Below are positions 53,400 to 61,115 of a DNA stretch of 64,000 nucleotides, in pieces; within the stretch, counting starts at the first letter, position 1, and each line of letters begins with the position of its first letter. Below the pieces are notes generated by a model. It made no database searches. It saw nothing but the letters and a program-made list of their open reading frames with translations, and was not told the origin of the DNA. Source of the DNA: Nocardioides cavernaquae (GTDB lineage Bacteria; Actinomycetota; Actinomycetes; Propionibacteriales; Nocardioidaceae); assembly GCF_003600895.1 (NCBI RefSeq), contig NZ_QYRP01000002.1:3100001-3164000 (forward strand), in the 5' to 3' direction. Made by a program: the position numbers and the translations under genes.

Positions 53400-54083
53400 T
53401 CATGATTCCGATTTCTGTTCGGCGGCGTCGCGTGAAACTAGGTAACGCTTCGATCGCACCTGACCAATGAGAACATCGCGCATCGACTCCATGAGTCCTA
53501 AGACTTCGGTGCACAACTCGAGGCTCTGGTCAGGAGGAACGAACAGTGCACGACCATGGGCAACGCCGTTGCGTCTGTCGCAGAGAAGAACGTCAATCAA
53601 ATTGGCTTTGAGTTCGAAAGCATCCAACGGGATGCATCCTCGCTCAAACAACTGCGCCAGCACTGAATAGCGGAGATTGGCTTTCGTGTCAGCCAGCAGC
53701 GACTTGTCAACCTTGATCCGTTCGTCTGAGTCTCCGCGGATGGCAGCGGCCAAGGACGTTCTTGCTTCCCGGTCCCCCGACGCTATTCGCTTCATCAGCC
53801 GGTGAACATGCTCAAGCACGAAACCGTCGCTTACCTCCGAGATACGAGGCTTTCGACGTGACACCAACTTCGCGTAATGCTCTAGGCCATTCTTGGAATA
53901 CCCTTCCCAGTGGGCGTAGCACATCGCGACCATGGCTCTGCTGAGTCCGCGACTGGCAGGGCTATCTGTACTCTTCGCCGCGGCGTCGGCGAGTGCCTTC
54001 TTGAGATGCACCAACTCCATCCGACGCCACCCCAAGTCATCTGTGAGCGCTTCCTCAAACGCATCATCAGTTAGGGACGTCAC
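53400..54083 (-). CDS. MAE_28990/MAE_18760-type HEPN nuclease
   Basis: 227 residues. N-terminal helical half (RRMELVHLKKALADAAAKST, LSRAMVAMCYAHWEGYSKNG) and C-terminal half with the HEPN catalytic motif R-x4-H in CDRRNGVAHGRAL. HEPN proteins of this type are RNases acting as toxins or defence effectors. GTG start at 54083, three bases after the stop of the DUF262 gene. The lower GC here compared with the flanking chromosome fits acquired DNA. Likely functions with the DUF262 partner as an inhibitor/sensor-effector pair. Confidence 0.82.
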   Translation of the reverse strand: MTSLTDDAFEEALTDDLGWRRMELVHLKKALADAAAKSTDSPASRGLSRAMVAMCYAHWEGYSKNGLEHYAKLVSRRKPRISEVSDGFVLEHVHRLMKRIASGDREARTSLAAAIRGDSDERIKVDKSLLADTKANLRYSVLAQLFERGCIPLDAFELKANLIDVLLCDRRNGVAHGRALFVPPDQSLELCTEVLGLMESMRDVLIGQVRSKRYLVSRDAAEQKSES

Positions 54084-54086
54084 GGC

Positions 54087-55268
<1,182 letters not shown>

Positions 55269-55335
55269 TGAAGTCCTCCCGTTGCTAGCTCATCGCCGAG
55301 CGTAGTCCCAGGCCGAGGAACTCCGCGTACGGCAC

Positions 55336-55561
55336 TCGGCAAACAGCTACCGATATGTTGTCGTCCTCGCGACCGCTCCCATGTCGGCGTGCGGGAGCGA
55401 CGGAGGCCACGCACCTCGTCGCCTTCGGGCTCTTCGAGGAAATTGCGGTCCAACCCGGCGCGGTGCGCGCGGTGCGGTCCCTGGCGTTGGCCCAGGAGAC
55501 GTGCCCGCCGATGCTGCCCTGCAGCAGGCGCTCAGCCGAGTGGGACCGTCGTTCATGGTCA
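55336..55561 (-). pseudogene. Decayed small gene with two frame changes
   Basis: On the minus strand, three frames successively carry pieces that fit one small actinobacterial family: SAERLLQGSIGGHVSWANAR and DRTARTAP, then LDRNFLEEPEGDEV after a frame change near the APAG/LDR junction, then PPSLPHADMGAVAR in a third frame. Intact relatives, as I remember them, read SIGAHxSWAxTxDRSARTAPARAAxxxRFExxxDP...RRAEHARKAY. No single open frame covers the region. Function of the family is unknown; it is common on mobile elements. This identification rests on pattern memory. Confidence 0.45.
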
Positions 55562-56101
55562 TCCCACCGAGCCTGGTGCCGATGCAAGGATGCGCGCAGC
55601 TTCCCAGATCTGCTCCGGAGTAAGCGGCGGCATGTCTGCAGCTGCCAGCGCGCCACCCTCGCGCGGCGTGAGCCGGAGCGCTTCGCCCGCGACGCGCCGC
55701 CAGTCGGCTGCACTCAGGTCATTGGGGACCAGCACGAGAGTGTCGGTCTTGAAGACGTGCCAGCTGTCCAGGTCGGCGCGCCTGACCACGTCGGAGCCGG
55801 CCTCTGTGAGCATCGTCCAGACCGCCCGCTCAGTGCCCGACGATGCGTCGTTGGGCACGCACTCGTCTTCGGAGAAGTAGATGCCCGCGCCCTTCCCGAT
55901 CTCGAGAATCAGCTCAGCTGGGTCTTGGCTGCTCTCCGGTGCGAGGTTGGCGACGTAGTCCCAGGTCGAGTCGGTCGGGAGGCCGTGCCTCACGGCCAAT
56001 GTTTCCCAGAGAGCGCGCGCCCGAATGTGCTGCGTGATCCAAGGCTTCGTGTTCTTCTGATTGCCCCTTACCGGTGAGGTGAGGCGGCGCAGCTGGGGCA
56101 C
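55559..56101 (-). CDS. Hypothetical protein near the tRNA attachment site
   Basis: About 180 residues if started at the GTG at 56101; the frame stays open to a GTG at 56152, which lies inside the tRNA-distal hairpin. The product is soluble: KPWITQHIRARALWETLAVR, DSTWDYVANLAPESSQDPAE, TERAVWTMLTEAGSDVVRRA, LTPEQIWEAARILASAPGS. Codon use is coding-like. I do not recognise a family. There is no ribosome-binding site, so the N-terminus may have been replaced or lost. Confidence 0.5.
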   Translation of the reverse strand: MPQLRRLTSPVRGNQKNTKPWITQHIRARALWETLAVRHGLPTDSTWDYVANLAPESSQDPAELILEIGKGAGIYFSEDECVPNDASSGTERAVWTMLTEAGSDVVRRADLDSWHVFKTDTLVLVPNDLSAADWRRVAGEALRLTPREGGALAAADMPPLTPEQIWEAARILASAPGSVG

Positions 56102-56124
56102 ATTGGGTGCACGGAGCCGAAATG

Positions 56125-56169
56125 AGAACCGCCTCTGATCTGCTGTTCTCACAGGTCAGAGGCGGTTCT
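56125..56169 (-). terminator. Hairpin following the Val tRNA fragment
   Basis: Perfect 14-base arms AGAACCGCCTCTGA and TCAGAGGCGGTTCT with a 17-base loop, starting five bases after the CCA end of the tRNA fragment on the minus strand. This is where a tRNA gene's own terminator would lie, which supports the left side as the original chromosomal tRNA-downstream sequence. Confidence 0.75.
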
Positions 56170-56173
56170 GTGG

Positions 56174-56218
56174 TGGTGGGCGATACTGGGTTTGAACCAG
56201 TGACCTCTTCCGTGTCAG
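56174..56218 (-). other. 3' fragment of a Val tRNA (GAC) gene: attachment-site half
   Basis: Read on the minus strand, the 45 bases start at CTGACAC (anticodon loop with GAC), continue GGAAGAGGTCAC (anticodon stem 3' strand and variable loop), TGGTTCAAACCCA (T arm) and end ATCGCCCACCA (acceptor strand with encoded CCA). The 5' half (which should begin GGGCGAT and contain the D arm) is missing: the sequence upstream bears no resemblance to a tRNA. Integrases often use the 3' part of a tRNA gene, from the anticodon loop onward, as the crossover core. Geometry puts the inserted element at higher coordinates, with an intact tRNA expected at its far end. Confidence 0.8.
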
Positions 56219-56414
56219 CTACTTCTGGGCCGCCTGAACACGAGTGCCCTGGTCCCCCCGAGGCGCGCTGACCGTTCACAACGTGGCAGTCGACGCGAAG
56301 CAGGGTGGGACCGATAGTCCCTCACTTAGTCCCTCACTCAGGCGCGAACTGATCAATAGCGCCAACCATCCCTGGGATCTGCGCGCACCTACGCTCAGAC
56401 CGTTGGCAGGGCAC

Positions 56415-56609
56415 TCACCGCCCCATGTAGCCAGACGGGATCACCCGCACGAGTTTCTGATCGACCTCCTCGGGGTCGACCATGATCAGGCGGCCGATCC
56501 GGTAACCGACGATCGTCCCGTCGGAGATCCTGCGTCGGAGCGTCTTCGGGTTGATGCACAGCCGCTCGGCGGCGTCGTTGAGGCGTTCGTACCGTCTCGG
56601 CCTGGTCAT
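56415..56609 (-). CDS. Excisionase-like helix-turn-helix protein
   Basis: 64 residues from the ATG at 56609 with GAGGGTG upstream. Winged HTH of the excisionase/MerR-like type: RYERLNDAAERLCINPKTLR followed by ISDGTIVGYRIGRLIMVDPE. Such genes usually sit beside an integrase and att site; here the tRNA fragment is 200 bases away but no integrase is seen in the window, so the integrase may be at the other end or lost. Confidence 0.8.
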   Translation of the reverse strand: MTRPRRYERLNDAAERLCINPKTLRRRISDGTIVGYRIGRLIMVDPEEVDQKLVRVIPSGYMGR

Positions 56610-56665
56610 GCGAACACCCTCGCCGACGGCGACCCGGAAAGCCGTAACCACCCGCCCGAGGTGGG

Positions 56666-56708
56666 GCTTCGGGGCGGCCCCAGAGATTGTGACGACGTCT
56701 CCACCGTG
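56666..56708. repeat. 43-base dispersed repeat, copy 1
   Basis: Begins GCTTCGGGGCGGCCCC and ends ACGTCTCCACCGTG; matches 59603-59645 at 39 of 43 positions, with weaker similarity extending about 20 bases before and 40 after. It lies between the excisionase-like gene and the Nmad2-like gene. Confidence 0.7.
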
Positions 56709-56830
56709 GCGATGGAGTCAGCCGTGATCGCTGGTGCGAGACCGCCGCGACCATCGTCGCTTCGCACCCTTCTTGTCGCATCTGTCGGATGTCAGGTCTA
56801 CCGTGACGGTCACTTGCAGACTCCATATGA

Positions 56831-57754
56831 ATGGTGACAGTGATGATTGCGTGCCCCGAGTGCACCGAGGACGAGGACCTGTACGGCGTGCCGCTCGAGG
56901 ACGGCCGGCGGCAGATCAGTTGCGAGTCGTGCGGACATACCTGGGCGCGCGGCGAGGCGACCCGCTCTAGACCCTCCCCGGCTGGCACTCTGCGGCACGC
57001 ACCTGCAGCCGACTCCTGCGGCCCGAAGTGGTCGGACCCGCCGTTTGGCGCAATCGATGCGCTTCCGCTTGGTAGCACTGAGACATCTGCCGCGGCCGTC
57101 GCCTTTCGTCCCGACGAGCACCAGCCGGCTTGGGTTCGGGGCGATCCCGTCGAAACGAACCGCGTCTTCTCCTACATCGTTGTCCACGACTCCGGGTTCT
57201 CCCCCAATCCATTCCACGGCCTCTTGACCCTCGCATGCTGCAAGCCTCTTATCCGACGCACGGCCGGTGTGGGCGACATCCTCGTCGGGCTCTCTAGCCG
57301 CAGCGAGCGCGTTGTCTACGCCGTTCAAGTGGCCAAGGTCATCGGCTTCGAGGAGTACTGGGAGGACCCGAGGTACCTTCCGCGTCGCCCAGTTCGGTGG
57401 TCGCCACGCATCATCGAACGCGCTGGCGACAACATCTACGAGCCCGTCGGTCGCGACTTCCACCAGCTCCCCTCCTTCCACTCGCGGCCGGATGGGTCGG
57501 AAGACGCCGAGCGTAAGCGCGTCGATCTCGGTGGCGAACGTGTCCTCGTCGGCGAGCGGTTCACATATTGGGGAAAGCGCGGACCGGATCTGCCAGAGGA
57601 ACTTGAGTTCCTCGCGGTTGGGCGTGGCCACCGGTCGCACTTCACACCTGACCAGATCTCGACGGCAGCGAACTGGTTCTCGAACCTTCCGGGCGGGGTG
57701 CTTGGTGCACCAGCCCAGTGGAAGGTCGGCGACCCCAGTTGGCGTCAGGAATGA
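56831..57754 (+). CDS. Nmad2-like protein with N-terminal zinc ribbon
   Basis: 307 residues. Residues 1-45 contain CPECT and CESCGHTW, a two-CxxC zinc ribbon. From about 110 the sequence fits the nucleotide-modification-associated domain 2 pattern as I remember it: VFSYIVVHDSGFSPNPFHGL, LTLACCKPLIRRTAGVGDIL, VVYAVQVAKVIGFEEYWEDP, GDNIYEP, HFTPDQISTAANWF. These domains are known mainly from phage and defence-linked modification operons; biochemical activity is not established. ATG at 56831 (an ATG at 56843 is possible). The stop overlaps the next gene by ATGA, so the two products are made together. Confidence 0.6.
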   Translation: MVTVMIACPECTEDEDLYGVPLEDGRRQISCESCGHTWARGEATRSRPSPAGTLRHAPAADSCGPKWSDPPFGAIDALPLGSTETSAAAVAFRPDEHQPAWVRGDPVETNRVFSYIVVHDSGFSPNPFHGLLTLACCKPLIRRTAGVGDILVGLSSRSERVVYAVQVAKVIGFEEYWEDPRYLPRRPVRWSPRIIERAGDNIYEPVGRDFHQLPSFHSRPDGSEDAERKRVDLGGERVLVGERFTYWGKRGPDLPEELEFLAVGRGHRSHFTPDQISTAANWFSNLPGGVLGAPAQWKVGDPSWRQE

Positions 57755-58617
57755 AGATCATTCTGAGCCGGAAGGCGTTCGACTCGGGAGCGGGCAAAGT
57801 CGCCAACCCGATCCTCGACGACGGCACCCTGATTCCAATGCCAATCCCGGACAAGCAGTCGTCAATCCGATACCAGGACATCGTGGTCGGCGGCGAGAAC
57901 CTGGGCATCGTTGCATCCGACTTGACCCGCGGCCGGACGCGCCGGGACCACTTTGCGCACCTGGACCCTGACCTGGATCCGGGTGCGTACCCACGGGAGG
58001 CGGGATGGCGTCCCCTCTTCGGGCAGACTGACGCCGCACAATCAGTGCTGTCCCGTGAGTCTGTCGGGCCTGGAGATCTCTTCCTCTTCTTTGGCTGGTT
58101 CCGTCGCGTCACGCGTATCGGTGGACGCCTTTCCTATGTCCCCCGCTCTCCGGATGTCCACGTGATCTGGGGCTGGATGCAGGTCGGCGAAATGGTGCCC
58201 GTCAACGGGTCTCCCCTGCCGGACTGGATGAGCTATCACCCGCACCTAGTGCCCGGGTCCCGAGGTTCCAACAACACTCTGTACGTCGGCCAGGACAAGT
58301 TGGAGCTCGCGGGCACCACCGTCGATCTGCCGGGCGCGGGCGTCTGCGGCACGTACGACGATCGGAGGCGACTGACAAAGCCGGGAAGCAGCCGATCGCT
58401 CTGGGAACTGCCCGCATGGTTTGCACCAACTGACACTCGCCCGCCGTTGGGCTATCACAGCGACCCCGGCCGGTGGCAGATCAATGGCGACCGGGTGGAG
58501 CTCACGAGTGCAGCGCGCGGTCAGGAGTTTGTACTGGACACCGCGTCGTATCCCGAAGCGATTCCGTGGGTGGCCGACTTGCTGATTGGGTCCAGCGCCA
58601 ACGGCCCGCGCACGTGA
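57751..58617 (+). CDS. Nmad3-like protein
   Basis: 288 residues from the ATG at 57751. The opening KIILSRKAFDSGAGKVANPI and DDGTLIPMPIPDKQSSIRYQ, the central FAHLDPDLDPG, GWRPLFGQTDAAQSVL and GPGDLFLFFGWFRRV, and the tail LGYHSDPGRWQINGDRVELT follow the nucleotide-modification-associated domain 3 family pattern. This fold is predicted to act on modified nucleotides or DNA bases. Translationally coupled to the zinc-ribbon/Nmad2-like gene. A third component (for example a modifying enzyme) would be expected but is not seen in the window. Confidence 0.62.
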   Translation: MKIILSRKAFDSGAGKVANPILDDGTLIPMPIPDKQSSIRYQDIVVGGENLGIVASDLTRGRTRRDHFAHLDPDLDPGAYPREAGWRPLFGQTDAAQSVLSRESVGPGDLFLFFGWFRRVTRIGGRLSYVPRSPDVHVIWGWMQVGEMVPVNGSPLPDWMSYHPHLVPGSRGSNNTLYVGQDKLELAGTTVDLPGAGVCGTYDDRRRLTKPGSSRSLWELPAWFAPTDTRPPLGYHSDPGRWQINGDRVELTSAARGQEFVLDTASYPEAIPWVADLLIGSSANGPRT

Positions 58618-58691
58618 CTCAACGGCCCATTTGGAGTAGTCCGATGAGCCCAGATTGATTCGAATCGTCTCGAAGCGTCGGCTCTTGTCAC

Positions 58692-58697
58692 TAGGGT
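58692..58697 (+). promoter_or_regulatory. Candidate leaderless -10 box of the HNH gene
   Basis: TAGGGT ends seven bases before the ATG at 58705. AGGGTGAG also lies there and could be a ribosome-binding site instead, so the transcript may or may not be leaderless. Confidence 0.35.
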
Positions 58698-58704
58698 GAG
58701 CCGC

Positions 58705-59532
58705 ATGTCCGCCCCTGACGTGGCGGTCTTGCTTGTCACCTGGAGTGCGCTGCTGGCGGCTGTCGTTTGGATCAGCATCGGACTCCACCGCCGCAAGATC
58801 GTGAAGACCACCAGTGAAGCCTTGGCCGCGCTGCGCGATCTCAACGGATCGGTCGCGGGCCAACTCACGTCGGAGCCCATGCTCAAGCAACGGTTCGTAG
58901 ATGCCGTCAGCTCGAAGTCCAAATTCGATCGCTACTCGCTGCGCGACTACTTCCTGAGGTCAGTCCTCGAGTACGAGGCCTACTTCGATGGCTATGTGTC
59001 GCGCCGACTTCAGGTGCTCGACATCTACACGGACTACGCAAAGCGCGCCGACTACCTTGGCCTGACCCTGCTCGGAATGACCACACCTGAGCGGATGGCT
59101 CAGACGCGGTACGCCAAGGTCGAACAGCGGCTCTTCACGAAGACGAAGCTGGCCGAGCCACGCCGCCAGGCACGCGTGGAGTGCGTCGTCACCTACCGCA
59201 GCCCCAAGGGGCAGAACTCCTACAGCCAGAGCATGACCTGGGACTTCGAATCATTGCGGCTTGCGATCGCGGAAGTGCGCCAGATTCAGGCGACCAAGCA
59301 GACGACTCAGTTTCTCAGGAAGCTCGAGCGCAGCAAGATGACCGATCGGCTGCGGGCCGACATACTGCGGCGCGATGGCTACCGATGCCGGATGTGTGGC
59401 ACTTCTGCGCAACACGGAGCTGTCCTTCACGTTGACCACATCGTCGCGGTGAGTCGAGGTGGGCAGACCGTGTCCGAGAACCTTCAGGCCCTCTGCCAGG
59501 CATGCAATCTGGGCAAGAGCAATCGGTTCTGA
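58705..59532 (+). CDS. Membrane-anchored HNH endonuclease
   Basis: 275 residues from the ATG at 58705. N-terminal transmembrane helix (VAVLLVTWSALLAAVVWISI), a long helical middle (LRDYFLRSVLEYEAYFDGYV, LGLTLLGMTTPERMAQ), and a complete HNH zinc-nuclease domain at the C-terminus: RRDGYRCRMCGTSAQHGAVL, HVDHIVAVSRGGQ, NLQALCQACNLGKSNRF (two CxxC pairs and the H-x-DH motif). A nuclease tethered at the membrane suggests attack on incoming DNA or a guard role; this is inference. It is 87 bases downstream of the Nmad-like pair. Confidence 0.85.
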   Translation: MSAPDVAVLLVTWSALLAAVVWISIGLHRRKIVKTTSEALAALRDLNGSVAGQLTSEPMLKQRFVDAVSSKSKFDRYSLRDYFLRSVLEYEAYFDGYVSRRLQVLDIYTDYAKRADYLGLTLLGMTTPERMAQTRYAKVEQRLFTKTKLAEPRRQARVECVVTYRSPKGQNSYSQSMTWDFESLRLAIAEVRQIQATKQTTQFLRKLERSKMTDRLRADILRRDGYRCRMCGTSAQHGAVLHVDHIVAVSRGGQTVSENLQALCQACNLGKSNRF

Positions 59533-59602
59533 GCCACCCACGGCCAGCGACGTCTGCGAGGTCCGGGACCACTGACGCCCCGCAACCACGCACGACGGTG
59601 AC

Positions 59603-59645
59603 GCTTCGGGGCGGCCCCGGAGATCGTGGCTACGTCTCCACCGTG
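59603..59645. repeat. 43-base dispersed repeat, copy 2
   Basis: GCTTCGGGGCGGCCCC...ACGTCTCCACCGTG, 39 of 43 identical to 56666-56708 in the same orientation, with related flanks. It lies between the HNH gene and the frameshifted membrane-protein gene. The two copies bracket the Nmad-like pair and the HNH gene. Confidence 0.7.
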
Positions 59646-59826
59646 AGTGATCGGAGCGGACTGTGACCGCCGGGGCGACACGGCCCGGGGCCAGAGCCCG
59701 CCCTCCGTCGTCAGTGCGCCGACTGGGATCACAGGATCCGGTCATTCCAACGGATCGACGTACGGCGCGCGTTGCCCGCCACTACGTTTGCGTCGCTGTG
59801 TCGATCCGAGAGTTGGGGAGTTCTAC

Positions 59827-60838
59827 GTGGCCGGCGAGATCAAGTACGAGAAGAAGACTGTCCAGACCGTTCGCGGTACCGAGGGAGTCATCGTCTCGAA
59901 GCTGGCCAAGGACGGTTGGGAGCTCGTCGACCAGGAGACCGGTCGCATCAAGGCGACACCGAACTTCCGACGCCCGAAGAAGCCGGTAAACATGCTGCTC
60001 GTCGGTGGCGGCATTGCAGCCGCTGTGCTTCTGGTCGCCGTGATCGGCATCGGTTCCGCACTCGGAGGCGATGACAAGAAGACGGACGGGGTCAAGCCGG
60101 AGCCGACTGCCGTTTCGGCGAGCGAGTCGCCCTCCGAGGAACCTGCGAAGGCTCCAACAAAGATCACGGTCGACGAGCTCCTCGACAGGCTCAATTCACC
60201 GAGCACAAGCGGCATCAAGACCGGTGACCGGTTCGAGGTCATCGGGGAAATGATCGCGTCGGATATCTGGGGCGTCGGCGCGTCGGGCGACTACGCGGTG
60301 AATCTGAAGGCCAAGGGCGGCGCGCAGGACCTTCAGGTCTTGCTGGAGAACGAAGGCCAGGCGGGCGCTCTACAGAACGGCACCAAGGTCCAGATGGTTC
60401 TGGAGGCCTCGGAGGTCCACCATCAACGACGAGAAGTCCGACGGCTGGATGCGCGCGGTTTCGGTGAAGGTCCTCTCGGGCGGTACGACGTCCGAGGCGA
60501 AGGCGGCAGGCACGGAGGATCAGACGTTTAAGGATCTTGCGGACCTCGCGAAGACCTTCAACACAGCCTTCGGCGACCCGCCGATGATTTCGAGTATTGA
60601 GCCGGGCAGTGCACCAGGCGTCGTTTACGTGCAACTGCACGCTGGCCTCCTCGGCGTCGACGTAGATGTCGCTCAGCAGGCAGTCATGAAAATCAACGAG
60701 CAGATCGTCGAGACGGTGGGCGACAACGATGCGTTCAGCGGGATGGTCAAGTACTTCGTTGGCAGCGAACTGGTTGGCCAAAACCGCTCGATCATGGACC
60801 CGTATGCCGTGTCCTTCAGGGGTGGGCTCGAGGACTAG
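59827..60838 (+). pseudogene. Membrane-anchored DUF protein, frameshifted by one inserted base
   Basis: The GTG at 59827 has GGGGAG upstream. Frame 1 gives a small N-terminal domain (VRGTEGVIVSKLAKDGWELV), a helix (NMLLVGGGIAAAVLLVAVIG), a Pro/Ser/Glu linker and an OB-like domain (GIKTGDRFEVIGEMIASDIW) up to LEASEV. At about 60417 the coding sense moves to the next frame: INDEKSDGWMRAVSVKVLSG, ending at 60838. GAGGTCCACC where GAGGTCACC would keep the frame points to one extra C; removing it gives exactly 336 residues. Either a real frameshift or a sequencing error. Function unknown. Confidence 0.75.
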
Positions 60839-60931
60839 GTAGCTGGATTCCGTGGCGCCCCGCTTAGCCCGCGCGGGGTGCGCAGAGGGACCGGCCGCTA
60901 GGCCGCAGCCCGGAGCGCGGGGCCCCGCGGC

Positions 60932-60952
60932 GGCGCCGGCGGAGCCGGCGCC
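60932..60952 (+). terminator. GC hairpin terminator before the IS element
   Basis: GGCGCCGGC, loop GGA, GCCGGCGCC, followed by CTTGATTT. Adjacent upstream is the 14-base palindrome CGCGGGGCCCCGCG (60916-60929). Probably ends the frameshifted gene's transcript. Confidence 0.65.
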
Positions 60953-60984
60953 CTTGATTTCCTAAGAGCCGGAATCGGCAGAGC

Positions 60985-61001
60985 GCTTCGTCAAGACATG
61001 T
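60985..61001 (+). repeat. 17-base direct repeat flanking the IS element, left copy
   Basis: GCTTCGTCAAGACATGT, identical and in the same orientation at 63009-63025. It lies outside the subterminal inverted repeats, on both sides of the transposase gene. Confidence 0.75.
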
Positions 61002-61010
61002 CCTGTCCCG

Positions 61011-61050
61011 GTACGTGCTTGACACCGGAGTGTCAGTACCTGCTTGACAC
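61011..61050 (+). repeat. IS subterminal inverted repeat, left
   Basis: Begins GTACGTGCTTGAC and ends ACCTGCTTGACAC; pairs with 62957-62996 over 40 bases with eight mismatches. Confidence 0.7.
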
Positions 61051-61115
61051 CTTGCCGCGATGGCGGGCTTTCGCTCGACGATGTTCCGTGGTCGTCGTCG
61101 GGCGGGAGGCTGGGA

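Noticed and set aside
56174..56218. Complete tRNA gene
   Set aside because: Only the 3' half exists; no D arm or matching 5' acceptor strand occurs upstream.
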